Shown here: piece after piece, positions 17,704 to 26,632 of the stretch
Position numbering within the stretch: position 1 is the first letter of the stretch
Layout: each line of letters begins with the position of its first letter
Assembly: GCF_042663885.1 (NCBI RefSeq)
Contig: NZ_JBHSXV010000001.1
Length of the DNA stretch: 64,000 bases
DNA from: Aquipuribacter hungaricus
GTDB lineage: Bacteria; Actinomycetota; Actinomycetes; Actinomycetales; JBBAYJ01
Direction: 5' to 3' (one strand)
Notes under the pieces: generated by a model
What the model saw: the letters and a program-made list of their open reading frames with translations, nothing else
Told to the model about the DNA's origin: nothing
Databases searched by the model: none
Translations under genes and position numbers: made by a program

Positions 17704-19397
17704 CGGGACTCCTCGAGGAGCTCCAGCGCACGGCGCAGCCGGGAGCCCGCGTCGGCGACCGGGGCCGCCTCGACCCAGCGGCGCCGCTCGTGCTCCAGCA
17801 ACCCGTCCACCCGCTCGAGCAGGTCGGCGCGCGCCTGGGCCGCGAGGGTGCGGACGGCCTCGTCGCCGAGGATGGCCTCGAGCAGGCGCTGGCTGAGCAC
17901 GGCCGTGCCGCCGGCGATGGCGACCTCGCCGCCGGTGAGCCCCGCGGTCTGGCTGAACACCCCGAGCATGAGGACGAAGCCGAGGCCGTTGACGCCGAGG
18001 CTCACCGCCCGGGCCTGGGCCTTCTTGCCCTCCCCCTGCGCGGTGACCATGGCGATGACGGCGCCCTGCCAGTCGCGCACCAGGCGGGCGATGCGCTCGT
18101 CGGTGCCGTCGGAGGGCCGGGCGAGCGAGGGGTGCTCCTGCAGGAGCGTCGCCCCGGCCGGCCGGGCGCGCCACTGCGTCGCGGTGTCTCCCGCGGCGGC
18201 GGTGAGCTCCGACAGCAGGAGCGCCTGCGTGGAGGACTGCAGCGCCTCGCCGAGCTTGTCGACGGGCGCCCGCTTGCCACGGACGAGCTCGACGACACGG
18301 TCGCGCACCCGGGACACGCCGGCCTCGAAGCCGCGCCACAGCTCGCCGGTGCCGAGCGCCTCCTGCCAGCGCGTGAGGACCTCGCCGCGCAGCACCGAGC
18401 CGTCGGACAGGGCGGTGTCCAGCGTGCCGCGGGCCTGCAGGTAGCGGTCCCGCGCCAGGCCCCGGAGCTCCGTCGCGGCGGCGTTCTGGCCGTCGGCGGC
18501 GTCGGCGATGTCCCCGACCCGGTCGGTGAGGGTGTTGAGGGCCCCGGTGACGGTGCGGCGGATGACCACGCCGCGGGCGGCCTCGTCGGCCGCGAGCCCG
18601 GTGAGCCAGGTGAGCAGCGGCTTGACGGTGCGCCGGGGCAGCAGCCCGGCGTCGACCACCGAGTCCACGACGGAGAAGATCGGCGAGGCGCCGAGCCCGT
18701 TGGCCGCGAGCATGCCGGCCAGGTCGCCGCGGATCTCGTTGAGCGCGCCGGCGGGCACCCGGTTGAGCACGACCGCGAGCGCCGCCGAGCGGGCGGAGGC
18801 CTCCTGCAGCAGGCCCCACGGCACGGCGTCGGCGTAGCGCGCGGCGGTGGTGACGAACAGCCACAGGTCGGCGGCGGCCAGCAGCTGGGCCGCGAGCGCG
18901 CGGTTGGAGTCCACCACGGAGTCCACGTCCGGGGCGTCGAGCAGCGCGAGCCCCGACGGCAGGGCGTCGTCGGCGACGAGGCGGACCGTCGTGATCGGCT
19001 TGTCCGGCGACAGCTCCTCCTCCTCGCCCGTCACCCGCGACAGGCCCGGCAGCACCCTCTGGTCGACGAACCAGTGCGCGTCGGCCGGGGAGTGCACGAG
19101 CACGGGGGCCCGCGTCGTGGGCCTTAGCACGCCGGAGCGGCTGACCTGCTGCCGGACGAGGCTGTTGACCAGCGTCGACTTGCCGGCGCCCGTCGAGCCG
19201 CCCACCACCACGAGCAGCGGGGCGTCGAGGCGCTCCAGCCGGGGCAGCAGGTAGTCGTCGACCTGGCGCGACACGGCCGCCACCTGCTTGCGGGCGGCCG
19301 CCACGCCGGGCACCTCGTAGGAGAGGTCGACGGTGCCGAGCTCCGCCCGCAGCGCCCCCAGGGCGCCGACCAGCGTCGACCGTCCACCGTTGTCCAC
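17700..19397 (-). CDS. Dynamin-like GTPase
   Basis: A large P-loop GTPase of 565 residues. G1 is GGSTGAGKST (about residue 64), the G3 region is LLDAPDVDSV, and VLNRVPAGA supplies the G4 position. A long helical region follows, with a hydrophobic hairpin near residues 440-490 (VNGLGFVLMLGVF ... GGEVAIAGGTAVLSQ) that could insert in membrane. Such genes commonly occur in pairs in actinomycetes and may act together in membrane remodelling; this is inference. GTG at 19397 is chosen because CAGGCT (19404-19409) lies six bases before it. Its stop overlaps the second GTPase gene. Confidence 0.85.
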   Translation of the reverse strand: MDNGGRSTLVGALGALRAELGTVDLSYEVPGVAAARKQVAAVSRQVDDYLLPRLERLDAPLLVVVGGSTGAGKSTLVNSLVRQQVSRSGVLRPTTRAPVLVHSPADAHWFVDQRVLPGLSRVTGEEEELSPDKPITTVRLVADDALPSGLALLDAPDVDSVVDSNRALAAQLLAAADLWLFVTTAARYADAVPWGLLQEASARSAALAVVLNRVPAGALNEIRGDLAGMLAANGLGASPIFSVVDSVVDAGLLPRRTVKPLLTWLTGLAADEAARGVVIRRTVTGALNTLTDRVGDIADAADGQNAAATELRGLARDRYLQARGTLDTALSDGSVLRGEVLTRWQEALGTGELWRGFEAGVSRVRDRVVELVRGKRAPVDKLGEALQSSTQALLLSELTAAAGDTATQWRARPAGATLLQEHPSLARPSDGTDERIARLVRDWQGAVIAMVTAQGEGKKAQARAVSLGVNGLGFVLMLGVFSQTAGLTGGEVAIAGGTAVLSQRLLEAILGDEAVRTLAAQARADLLERVDGLLEHERRRWVEAAPVADAGSRLRRALELLEESR

Positions 19398-19485
19398 GCC
19401 GACAGCCTGCCCCGGCAGGCCTGCCGGTGGCGAGCGGACACTCGGGAAGATCACCACCGACGTGGTCCGGGCCCCGGGGGGCGCG

Positions 19486-20022
19486 TCAGTCCTCCGCCCG
19501 CAGCGGGCCGTCCCAGGGGACGGGCGGCCGACCGGCGGTCTGGTCGACGAACTGGCGGGTGTACCAGTCCCCGAAGCGCTGCAGCAGGGGTGGGCGCGGC
19601 AGGGTCATGAGCACCGCGTCGCGGCAGTAGGCGTCCGCCTCCGCGAGCAGGGCGGCCAGCCCGGCGGCCGCCGCGCCGGCCGCGACGGGGACGGTCTCCA
19701 CCTGGTCGACCGTCAGGGCGCCCGCGGCGATCGCTGCGTCCAGCTCGGCGTCGCGCCGCTCCCGGGTGGTGCCGTACCGGTCGCCGAGGATGCGCGTGAG
19801 GTCGGCGAGCCGCACCGGTACGTCGTCGTCCGTCGCGCCGCCGGACAGGGCGAGGAGGCGGAACTCGCGCATCAGGCCGTCGTGGTGCTCGCGCGCGGCG
19901 CGCATGACGAGGACCGGCATGCCGACCAGGTGCACGTCCACCGTGGTGGACGGCTCCCCGTCGACCCCGCCGTCGGGCAGGAACCGGCCGAGCGACGCAC
20001 CGCCGCCCCCGTCACCGCTCAC
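19486..20022 (-). CDS. Conserved hypothetical partner of the RsbW-like kinase
   Basis: A soluble protein of 178 residues. The first third has VDVHLVGMPVLVMRAAREHHDGLMREFRLLAL, then helical segments with many Ala, Leu, Arg and Asp, and it ends YTRQFVDQTAGRPPVPWDGPLRAED. No catalytic motif is recognised. The GTG at 20022 overlaps the stop of the RsbW-like ATPase by four bases, so the two are coupled and may act together in a partner-switch pathway. Confidence 0.65.
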   Translation of the reverse strand: MSGDGGGGASLGRFLPDGGVDGEPSTTVDVHLVGMPVLVMRAAREHHDGLMREFRLLALSGGATDDDVPVRLADLTRILGDRYGTTRERRDAELDAAIAAGALTVDQVETVPVAAGAAAAGLAALLAEADAYCRDAVLMTLPRPPLLQRFGDWYTRQFVDQTAGRPPVPWDGPLRAED

Positions 20023-20459
20023 GATGACGGCTGTGAGGCCGGGGGCGGCACGAGGCCGGCGAGCAGGTCGGGGTCGAGCGGGACCCAGGCCTCCCGCGCC
20101 TCCAGCACGCGGAACCACACCGTCTTGCCGCCGTCGTGGGGCTGCCACCCCCACTCGTCGGCCAGGGTCTCCAGCACCTCCACGCCCCGCCCGGTGGTCG
20201 CGGTCGCGGAGTAGTGCCGCCGGGCCGGGGGCATCGCGGAGCCGTCGTCCACCTCCACCTGCACGCCCGGCCCCTCGGCGCGCAGCCGCAGCAGCATCGG
20301 CGTGCCGGCGTGGATGACGGCGTTGGTGACCACCTCGCTGGTGAGCAACTCGACGGCGTCCAGCAGGTCGTCCAGGCCGAGCTCGGCGAGGCGGTCGGCG
20401 ACCCAGCGGCGGGCGTCGCGGGTGGACCCGGGGCGGGCCGGCAGGGCGAGCTCGGTCAC
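20019..20459 (-). CDS. RsbW/SpoIIAB-like ATP-binding protein
   Basis: A GHKL-type (HATPase_c) serine kinase domain of 146 residues. The N box is ELLTSEVVTNAVIHAG, the G1 box VEVDDGSAMPP, and the G2-like segment TTGRGVEVLETLADEWGW. Proteins of this size act as anti-sigma factors or partner-switch kinases in actinomycetes; a sigma factor or anti-anti-sigma factor is not adjacent. The GTG at 20459 is preferred because GGAGGG lies six bases upstream; another GTG 15 bases earlier is possible. Confidence 0.82.
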   Translation of the reverse strand: MTELALPARPGSTRDARRWVADRLAELGLDDLLDAVELLTSEVVTNAVIHAGTPMLLRLRAEGPGVQVEVDDGSAMPPARRHYSATATTGRGVEVLETLADEWGWQPHDGGKTVWFRVLEAREAWVPLDPDLLAGLVPPPASQPSS

Positions 20460-20703
20460 CGCCGCACCCTCCACCTGGAGCCTCTTCGAGCGGGGCCTGA
20501 CCACTGCCCCGGCCGCCGTCCGGCAGCCCGCCGACGCGTCGTCGTCAGCGTGAGGATGCCCGCCCCGGCCCCCCGTGTCCATCGCCGGACCGCCGTGCGG
20601 AAGCCCGGGACCACGTTTGGGAACGGGCGCGCTGGGCATCCAGTCCTGTGCCGGCCGGAGAGTCCTTCCCGGCTGCCAGACCCGACCAGAACGGGAGTTC
20701 ACC

Positions 20704-21576
20704 ATGATCAGCACCAACGACCTCACCCGCGTGACCGGCTCCACCGTCGTCGACAACGACGGCGACAAGATCGGCACGGCCCGCGAGGTCTACGTCGACG
20801 ACGCGACCGGCCAGCCGGAGTGGGTGACCGTGAACACGGGCCTGTTCGGCACCTCCGAGTCCTTCATCCCGCTGGCGCAGGCGCAGCTGTCCGACAGCGG
20901 CCTCCGCGTCCCCTACGACAAGAAGATGGTCAAGGACGCCCCCCGCCTGGGCGACTCCGGCCACCTCACGCCGCAGGAGGAGGACGAGCTGTACCGCTAC
21001 TACGGCATCTCCGGCGAGGGTCGCACCGACGACCTCTACCTGGAGCGCGACAGCGCCACCACGGACACCACCGGCACCGAGACCACCGAGACCACCGGCA
21101 CCGCGACGACCGGCACCGCCGGCTTCGACAGCGACCGGGGCACCGTGGGCCACGACACCTCCGGCCCGACCACGGACGACGCCATGACCCGCTCCGAGGA
21201 GCGCCTCACGGTCGGCACCGAGCGGCGTGAGGCCGGGCGCGCCCGTCTGCGCAAGTACGTCACGACCGAGACCCAGACGGTCAACGTGCCGGTCAGCCAC
21301 GAGGAGGTGCGGCTCGAGCGCGAGCCCATCACCGACGCGAACATCGGCAACGCCACCGCCGGCCCGACCATCTCCGAGGAGGAGCACGAGGTCGTCCTCC
21401 ACGAGGAGCGCCCCGTGGTCGACGTCGAGGCCGTGCCGGTCGAGCGCGTCCGCATGGAGACGGCGACCGTCACCGAGACCGAGGCCGTGTCCGGCCAGGT
21501 CCGCGAGGAGCACATCGAGGTCGAGGGCGACACGGACCGTGACGGTCTGACGCGCGACCGCGACGACCGGGTCTGA
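20704..21576 (+). CDS. PRC-barrel and DUF2382 domain protein
   Basis: A soluble protein of 290 residues in two parts. Residues 1-75 form a PRC-barrel (DLTRVTGSTVVDNDGDKIGTAREVYVDD ... ESFIPLAQAQLSDSGLRVPYDKKMV). After a Thr/Gly-rich linker (about 115-155), residues 165-275 are DUF2382: SEERLTVGTERREAGRARLRKYV followed by repeated VPVSHEEVRLEREP and HEVVLHEERP strands. Such proteins are often stress-associated in actinobacteria and deinococci. The ATG at 20704 has a GGGAG site. A strong hairpin follows the stop. Confidence 0.9.
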   Translation: MISTNDLTRVTGSTVVDNDGDKIGTAREVYVDDATGQPEWVTVNTGLFGTSESFIPLAQAQLSDSGLRVPYDKKMVKDAPRLGDSGHLTPQEEDELYRYYGISGEGRTDDLYLERDSATTDTTGTETTETTGTATTGTAGFDSDRGTVGHDTSGPTTDDAMTRSEERLTVGTERREAGRARLRKYVTTETQTVNVPVSHEEVRLEREPITDANIGNATAGPTISEEEHEVVLHEERPVVDVEAVPVERVRMETATVTETEAVSGQVREEHIEVEGDTDRDGLTRDRDDRV

Positions 21577-21594
21577 CCGACCCACCCCCGCTGA

Positions 21595-21629
21595 CGGGAG
21601 GCCCCACCCATACCGGGTGGGGCCTCCCG
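21595..21629. terminator. Strong hairpin terminator after the PRC-barrel gene
   Basis: The arms 21595-21609 (CGGGAGGCCCCACCC) and 21615-21629 are perfectly complementary around a 5-base loop. It lies 18 bases after the stop of the PRC-barrel gene and 53 bases beyond the end of the convergent DUF2252 gene, so it may stop transcripts from both directions. Confidence 0.8.
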
Positions 21630-21681
21630 CCGTCTGTGGCGGTAGGCACGGAGCAGACCCGACAGCCGCCGCCACGGCGGC

Positions 21682-23103
21682 TCAGACGCCGTGCTCGGCG
21701 CGCACCCGGCCGGACCGCACCGCCGCGACTAGCGCCGCATGGTCCCGCTCGGTCTGGTCGGCGTACGAGCGGGCGAAGCGGCACATCGCCCGGTCCAGCG
21801 GCTCCCCCGGCCCGACGTAGCCGGCGATCATCGAGGCCCCGCTCGTGCGGGCGTGCCCCTTGGCCAGCAGCCGGCCGCAGATGCCGACGTAGTCCGCGAA
21901 CGCCGCGGCCGAGATGTCCTGCAGCGCCAGCGTCCCCTTCATGTTGCGGAACTGGCGGACGTAGAACTGCCTGCCCTCGACCGTGGTCCAGCCCAGCAGC
22001 GGGTCGCTCACGGTCTGCAAGGCCTGCTGGTACTCCACGACCCGCTGGCCCTGGTGGGCGTGCAGCGCCTGCTCCCCGTGCACCCACGGCGCGACGACCG
22101 AGCGGCGGGCCTGCTTGAGCTGCAGGAACAGCACGTCGTCCGGGCTGCTGCCCTCGCACAGCGCCACGTAGGCACGCAGCCCCACGCTGCCGACGCCGAC
22201 CACCTTGTGGGCCAGGTCGAGAATCGTGTAGCCGCCGAGCAGCCGTGCCCAGTGCGGGTCGAGGGTGAGCAGGTACTCGTCGAGGGCGACCGCGAGGGCC
22301 TCGGCGTGCTGCTCGTCGAGCCGGGTGATGAGCGGCGGCTCCTCGACGATGTGGCGGCGGCCGTCGCGCTCCTCGGTGAAGCGCGGCAGGGCCCGGTCGC
22401 TGGTGCGGGAGCGCGCCCGGCTGGCGGCGGCGTCGATGGCGGCGGCCAGCGAGGGGTCGGAGGTGGCGGCGAGCAGACGCGGCAGGTCGAGCCGCTCGAA
22501 GGAGCGGTCCATGAGCGGCTGCTCTGCCAGCCGCCGCACCTGCTCGCGGTAGGCGGCCGAGCACGAGGCGACCGCGCGCTCGCAGTCGTCCTCGGAGTGC
22601 CCGTTCTGGCGCCCGGCGACCCAGATGCTCGCGGCCATCCGGCGCAGGTCCCACTCCCACGGACCGGGGTGGGCCTCGTCGAAGTCGTTGAGGTCCAGCA
22701 CGAGCTCGCGCTCCGGCGAGCCGTAGAAGCCCACGTTGCCGACGTGCGCGTCGCCGCAGATCACGGGCGTGATGCCTGTCGACGGCAGCCGGGCGAGGTC
22801 GGCGGCCATGACGACCGCCGACCCTCGGAGGAAGCCGTACGGCGAGGCGGCCATCCGGGCGGTGCGGACCGGCACGAGCCAGTCCTCGCGCCCCTGGTGC
22901 GACTCCTCGACGAGCGCGACCGGGTCGACGCGGTCCGGGGGCGGTGACCAGTCCCCCAGCTGCGAGCGCCTCACCACCTGCCGCAGCGCGCGTCCCATCC
23001 GGTGCCGCTCGGCCCGCGGGGTGGGCCGGTCGCGCATCGACAGGTACGGCGAGGGGTCCGCGGAGGCGAGGACCACGTGGGCCGGGACCGGGACCTGTGC
23101 CAT
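21682..23103 (-). CDS. DUF2252 domain protein
   Basis: A soluble protein of 473 residues of the DUF2252 family, related in fold to APH/choline-kinase-like phosphotransferases. Landmarks are MRDRPTPRAERHRMGRALR near the start, the block PYGFLRGSAVVMAADLARLP, the ICGDAHVGNVGFYGSPERELVLDLNDFDEAHPGPWEWDLRR region that corresponds to a kinase-like catalytic loop, and the C-terminal GICGRLLAKGHARTSGASMIAGYVG. ATG at 23103 with a GGGAG site eight bases before it; a longer upstream start is unnecessary. Substrate unknown. Confidence 0.85.
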   Translation of the reverse strand: MAQVPVPAHVVLASADPSPYLSMRDRPTPRAERHRMGRALRQVVRRSQLGDWSPPPDRVDPVALVEESHQGREDWLVPVRTARMAASPYGFLRGSAVVMAADLARLPSTGITPVICGDAHVGNVGFYGSPERELVLDLNDFDEAHPGPWEWDLRRMAASIWVAGRQNGHSEDDCERAVASCSAAYREQVRRLAEQPLMDRSFERLDLPRLLAATSDPSLAAAIDAAASRARSRTSDRALPRFTEERDGRRHIVEEPPLITRLDEQHAEALAVALDEYLLTLDPHWARLLGGYTILDLAHKVVGVGSVGLRAYVALCEGSSPDDVLFLQLKQARRSVVAPWVHGEQALHAHQGQRVVEYQQALQTVSDPLLGWTTVEGRQFYVRQFRNMKGTLALQDISAAAFADYVGICGRLLAKGHARTSGASMIAGYVGPGEPLDRAMCRFARSYADQTERDHAALVAAVRSGRVRAEHGV

Positions 23104-23192
23104 CGGCCGTGCTCCCTGGGGTCGGTGGTCGGGGGGGCCAGGCTGCCGCACGCGCCGCCCCCGCCGCAGCCCCGGAGGTGCATGATCGCCTC

Positions 23193-23378
23193 ATGGCTAC
23201 CACCGGGCTCGTCCGTCCCCGCTCCGGCAAGCTGATCGCCGGCGTCTGCGCCGCCCTCGCTGAGCGGACGGGGCTGCCGAAGGTCCTCGTGCGGCTCGGC
23301 TTCATCCTGTTCGGGCTGTTCGGGGTGGGCGAGATCGCCTAAATCGCACTGTGGGTCATCATCCCCAAGCAGCGCTGA
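23193..23378 (+). pseudogene. PspC domain protein interrupted by an in-frame TAA
   Basis: A short PspC-family membrane protein. The frame reads RPRSGKLIAGVCAALAERTGLPKVLVRLGFILFGLFGVGEIA and then meets TAA (23340-23342), after which the same frame continues IALWVIIPKQR and ends at 23376-23378. In PspC proteins a Tyr usually occupies the stop position, so a TAC-to-TAA change is the simplest explanation. As written the product would be 49 residues, with the single helix cut short. The ATG lies six bases after CATGAT (23181-23186). It may be a true nonsense mutation or a base error. Confidence 0.75.
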
Positions 23379-23440
23379 CCCGCTGCGCCGCCCGCACCCC
23401 GGAGTACCGTGCTCGCACGCCCGGGGCGCCCCGGGTGTGC

Positions 23441-23513
23441 GCCCCCGTAGCTCAATGGACAGAGCAACGGCCTTCTAATCCGTAGGTTGCCGGTTCGAGT
23501 CCGGCCGGGGGCA
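23441..23513 (+). tRNA. tRNA-Arg (anticodon TCT)
   Basis: The 73-base gene has a 7-bp acceptor stem (GCCCCCG with CGGGGGC), a D arm GCTC/GAGC, an anticodon loop CTTCTAA with anticodon TCT, and a T arm GCCGG-TTCGAGT-CCGGC. One C-T mismatch closes the anticodon stem next to the loop. CCA is not encoded (CCG follows the discriminator A). Its 3' part is the left attachment site of the integrated element. Confidence 0.95.
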
Positions 23514-23517
23514 CCGG
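23469..23517 (+). repeat. attL: 49-bp core overlapping the tRNA 3' end
   Basis: It runs from the anticodon stem of tRNA-Arg through the T arm to four bases past the discriminator. It is identical to 37856-37904. The tRNA is complete at this end, so integration rebuilds the 3' half from the element. Confidence 0.93.
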
Positions 23518-23584
23518 TTCCCTGTGCTGGTCACCGGCTTAAGCGCCCCCCGCAGGGCTGGCAGGGCTGGCCGCTCAATGGCGG

Positions 23585-24670
23585 CTAGTCCGCACCTAGT
23601 CCGCACTGGCTTGTGCGAGCCGCCGCGTCCAGCCGGCGCGCGAGGTCGTCGAGGTCGTCGCCGAAGAGGCCGGCGTACACGTCGAGAGTCATGGCCGCGG
23701 AGGCGTGGCCGAGCATCCGCTGCACCGCCTTGATGTTCGCCCCGGCGGCGACGGCCAACGACGCGGCGGTGTGGCGCAGCTCGTGCGGAGTCAGGCCGTC
23801 CAACCCCACGCTGGTCGCCGCGGCGTCGAACACCTGAGAGCGGAAGTTGCCGTTTCGGAGCACCGCGCCCTGGCGACTCGGGAAGGCGAAGTCTCCGGCC
23901 GCCCGGCCCTGCAGGTGCTCGTCGAGGCGGGCAAGCAAGAACGCCGGGACGGGCACTGTCCGACGCTGGTGGTTCTTGGGCGTGCCGATGATCGCTCTCC
24001 CGGACACCTCGGTCATCGAGCGCTGAACGCTAAGCCGGCCGCGGGCCAGGTCGACATCACTGACCCGCAGGGCGGCCAGCTCGCCCCAGCGCAATCCCGT
24101 GTAAGCCAGAACCAGAACCACCGTGTCGAAGGGCGATCCTGCCGCCGTGGCGAGGGCGGCTACCTCCTCGTGACTGAGGAAGCGCTTGTCCGAGGTGGCT
24201 GCGCGAGGAAGCCGGACACCTGACGCGGGGTTCCTGACGATCCGGCCGTCGAGGACGGCAGCACCCAGCAGCATCGAGAGAACGCGATGCGCGTGCCGGA
24301 CCGTGGAGCCCGACAGGCCGCTATTGGTGAGGCCTGACACCCAGGCGACCACCCCCGAATGAGTCACCGACAGCAGTGGCACCCGCTCCCAGGCTGGCAG
24401 TACCTGCCGAGCGAGGAGCCCTCGGTATCGCTCATGCGTCGTGGGTTTCAGCTGGGTCTGCCCGGCGAGCCACTGACGCCCCCACTCCCCCACAGTCACC
24501 TTGCCGAGCGACGGGTCCAGCCAGTCTCCGCGACCGAGGGAGACCTCGACGGTGGCGAGCCATCGTTGGGCATCGAGCTTTCGGTCGAAGTGCCGTGACC
24601 TCTCCCGGCCAGTGGGGTCCCTGTAGCGTGCGCGCCAACGGCCATCAGGGCGCTTAGCGACGTTCCCCAC
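23585..24670 (-). CDS. int: Tyrosine site-specific integrase
   Basis: A phage/AICE-type tyrosine recombinase of 361 residues that would insert and remove the element at tRNA-Arg. It has an N-terminal arm-binding domain (RPDGRWRARYRDPTGRERSRHF), a SAM-like core-binding domain, and a catalytic domain with Arg in YTGLRWGEL, a Lys in the IGTPKNHQRR beta hairpin, HELRH, GH in MLGHASAAMT, and the nucleophile Tyr in LDVYAGLF. It reads towards the tRNA and its last codons contain two AGTCCGCAC copies on the plus strand. GTG start one base after the xis stop. Confidence 0.95.
   Translation of the reverse strand: MGNVAKRPDGRWRARYRDPTGRERSRHFDRKLDAQRWLATVEVSLGRGDWLDPSLGKVTVGEWGRQWLAGQTQLKPTTHERYRGLLARQVLPAWERVPLLSVTHSGVVAWVSGLTNSGLSGSTVRHAHRVLSMLLGAAVLDGRIVRNPASGVRLPRAATSDKRFLSHEEVAALATAAGSPFDTVVLVLAYTGLRWGELAALRVSDVDLARGRLSVQRSMTEVSGRAIIGTPKNHQRRTVPVPAFLLARLDEHLQGRAAGDFAFPSRQGAVLRNGNFRSQVFDAAATSVGLDGLTPHELRHTAASLAVAAGANIKAVQRMLGHASAAMTLDVYAGLFGDDLDDLARRLDAAARTSQCGLGAD
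23587..23606 (+). repeat. Left candidate integrase arm sites (two AGTCCGCAC)
   Basis: AGTCCGCAC occurs at 23587-23595 and 23598-23606, an 11-base period. The same pair occurs inside the right end of the element at 37743-37761 in the same orientation. They lie about 70 bases inside the left core and overlap the last codons of int. Confidence 0.6.
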
Positions 24671-24671
24671 G

Positions 24672-24893
24672 TCACGCGATCCGGTCCGCTAGCCAGGACT
24701 CCACATCGGCCTGGCGGTAGCGCAGGTGCTTACCGAGTCTGTAGGCCTTCGGCCCCGTCCCGGTGTGGCGCCACTGATAGAGGGTTGCGACGGGCACCCC
24801 CAGGTAGGTCGCGACGTCTCTGATGCGCCACAGCGGCGCCACCTCGGTCCTTGGCCCCGCGGTCGGTCGTGTGGCGGCATTGCTTTCAGCCAT
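24672..24893 (-). CDS. xis: Excisionase / MerR-like DNA-binding protein
   Basis: A protein of 73 residues with a winged helix-turn-helix of the excisionase type: PLWRIRDVATYLGVPVATLYQWRHTGTGPKAYRLGKHLRYRQADVESWLADR. Such proteins bend DNA at the attachment site and favour excision. It lies one base before int in the same direction, so the two are co-expressed. ATG with a strong GGAGGGAG site. Confidence 0.9.
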   Translation of the reverse strand: MAESNAATRPTAGPRTEVAPLWRIRDVATYLGVPVATLYQWRHTGTGPKAYRLGKHLRYRQADVESWLADRIA

Positions 24894-24910
24894 GTTCGTG
24901 CTCCCTCCTC

Positions 24911-26632
24911 CTAGGCAGCGTGACCGCTCAGCGGGTTGCTCAGCGGGTTGTCCACAGCCCTACCTGGCGGACCGGTGCCGCCGGGGTCGAGCTGCCGTTT
25001 GGCGTGCTCGTACTGCTCGCGCCACCGGTTCCGCTCCTGGACGGCCGCGAGGATGGCGGCGGCGTAGTCGGCTTCCGGCATGGGAATGTCGGCCCAGACG
25101 AAGCGAGGTCGGCCGTCGTCGAGGACGGCGTCGACGGCCATCCGGTCCACGTCGGGCGGGGCGATGCCGGCGGCCAGGAGGGTCTGGCGGACGACTGTGG
25201 CGCGGTCGGCGCGGTGCTCGGCGAGGGTCTTCCCGGACCACTGCTTACTCACCTGGACGCGGCGGCCGCCGTATCCGAGGTTGTCCCGGTCGTGGGCCCG
25301 CTTCTCGCACGCACCGGGCTCCATGCCGGGTGCGCAATCCTTCGGCTGGATCCCGTGGCGGAGCCAGTTGGCGCACTCCGGCGAACAGGGCAACCAGCGG
25401 ACCTCTTCGTGCAGCCGGTCGACGTGCGTATCGAAGGCCGCCCGGCTGGCCAGCATCCGAGCCCGTGTGCGAGCCGACCGGGGGTTGTCGAAATCAACCG
25501 GGTCGTCCTCGAGCTGGTTGTGGTCGGTGAAGAGGTCGGCAAGGCTTTTGGTGAGGTACTTGGTGAGGTACCGGATGGTTCGATCGGCGTCAGCGCTGTC
25601 ACCGAGGATGCCCTTGATGTCGGTCTGCCGGCCAAAGCGCATGGTGTGGCCGGCCGGCTGGCCGGGGTCGGCGTCGAGCTGGGCGTCGAGGTCGTCCATC
25701 GCCTCGTCCCAGGTCGGCAGCGGAGCGCCGTTGAGGGGGTCGCGGTAGGCGCCGGCGTCCCACACCGGCAGCCCGGTCGACGATGCGTCGTAGACGACGT
25801 GGTCGAAGGGCGGCCACCACACCTGGACGTAGGTGGCGCGGGTGACGTCGCGGAGGACCTGGCGGGGGACGGCGCCGCGGATGGCGAAATGCACATGGGG
25901 GGCGAGGCGCTTCTGCGGCTCTATGGCGGCGAAGTACTGGGCGCGGTAGCCGGCGCAGCGTCGGAGGTTCTGCACCCACCGGGCCAGGAGGCGGGGCAGG
26001 TGGATCGCGTCCAGCGCCGCGCGGCGGTAGTCGTAGCTCTCGGCGTCGATCGGTGTGCCGGTGCCGGGGATCACGCGCCCGTAGGAGGGCAGGGTGAGGG
26101 TGACGAACATCGAGGGTCGATAGACCTTTCCGTCGCGGCCGGTCCAGGTGCGGCCGACGGTGCGGTCCTCTTGCGGCACCCGCGGAAGGTCCGCGGCGTC
26201 GTCCCGGCGACGGGTCGAGCGGGTCCGCCGGTCGGTCCGCTCGTCGTCCGCCTGGTCGGTGGCCCCGTCCTCGGCGACCTCGTCGAGATGCGGCCTGCCG
26301 TCGTCCAGGTCGTCTGCGACCTGGTCGGTGTCGGGTTCGTCGTCGCGGTGCCAGCCTTCGCGGCACTGCTGCTGACGGACCCGTCGGGCCTTGTCTGCGC
26401 ACGGCGGGCAGACCTTGTCGCGGGTGGACTTGCAGGGGATGGGGACCCGGGTCACGTCGCCGGTGTCCCGGTCGGTGACCTGCCGGAGCAGGGGGCGGAC
26501 GCAGACCCCGGCGTGCTCGGCCCAGGTGCGCACCTGCCGCCCGTCCACGCGCAGGGTCGGGTCGTCCACCACCCGCTGCTGGCTGCTGGTCCAGACCTTG
26601 CCCGCGGCGTCGACCCGGGCGAGGGCGCTCAT
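24911..26632 (-). CDS. Rolling-circle replication initiator (RepSA-like, HUH)
   Basis: The element's replication initiator, 573 residues. A zinc-finger-like Cys set (CKSTRDKVCPPCADKAR) lies near residue 70, then an acidic and Arg-rich linker, and then the endonuclease core: FVTLTLPSYG, the HUH motif PHVHFAIRG (about residue 247), and the tyrosine motif YLTKYLTKS (about 355) with two Tyr and Lys residues. It would nick the double-strand origin to start rolling-circle copying after excision. ATG start overlaps the whiB-like stop by four bases. Its own origin was not located. Confidence 0.9.
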   Translation of the reverse strand: MSALARVDAAGKVWTSSQQRVVDDPTLRVDGRQVRTWAEHAGVCVRPLLRQVTDRDTGDVTRVPIPCKSTRDKVCPPCADKARRVRQQQCREGWHRDDEPDTDQVADDLDDGRPHLDEVAEDGATDQADDERTDRRTRSTRRRDDAADLPRVPQEDRTVGRTWTGRDGKVYRPSMFVTLTLPSYGRVIPGTGTPIDAESYDYRRAALDAIHLPRLLARWVQNLRRCAGYRAQYFAAIEPQKRLAPHVHFAIRGAVPRQVLRDVTRATYVQVWWPPFDHVVYDASSTGLPVWDAGAYRDPLNGAPLPTWDEAMDDLDAQLDADPGQPAGHTMRFGRQTDIKGILGDSADADRTIRYLTKYLTKSLADLFTDHNQLEDDPVDFDNPRSARTRARMLASRAAFDTHVDRLHEEVRWLPCSPECANWLRHGIQPKDCAPGMEPGACEKRAHDRDNLGYGGRRVQVSKQWSGKTLAEHRADRATVVRQTLLAAGIAPPDVDRMAVDAVLDDGRPRFVWADIPMPEADYAAAILAAVQERNRWREQYEHAKRQLDPGGTGPPGRAVDNPLSNPLSGHAA

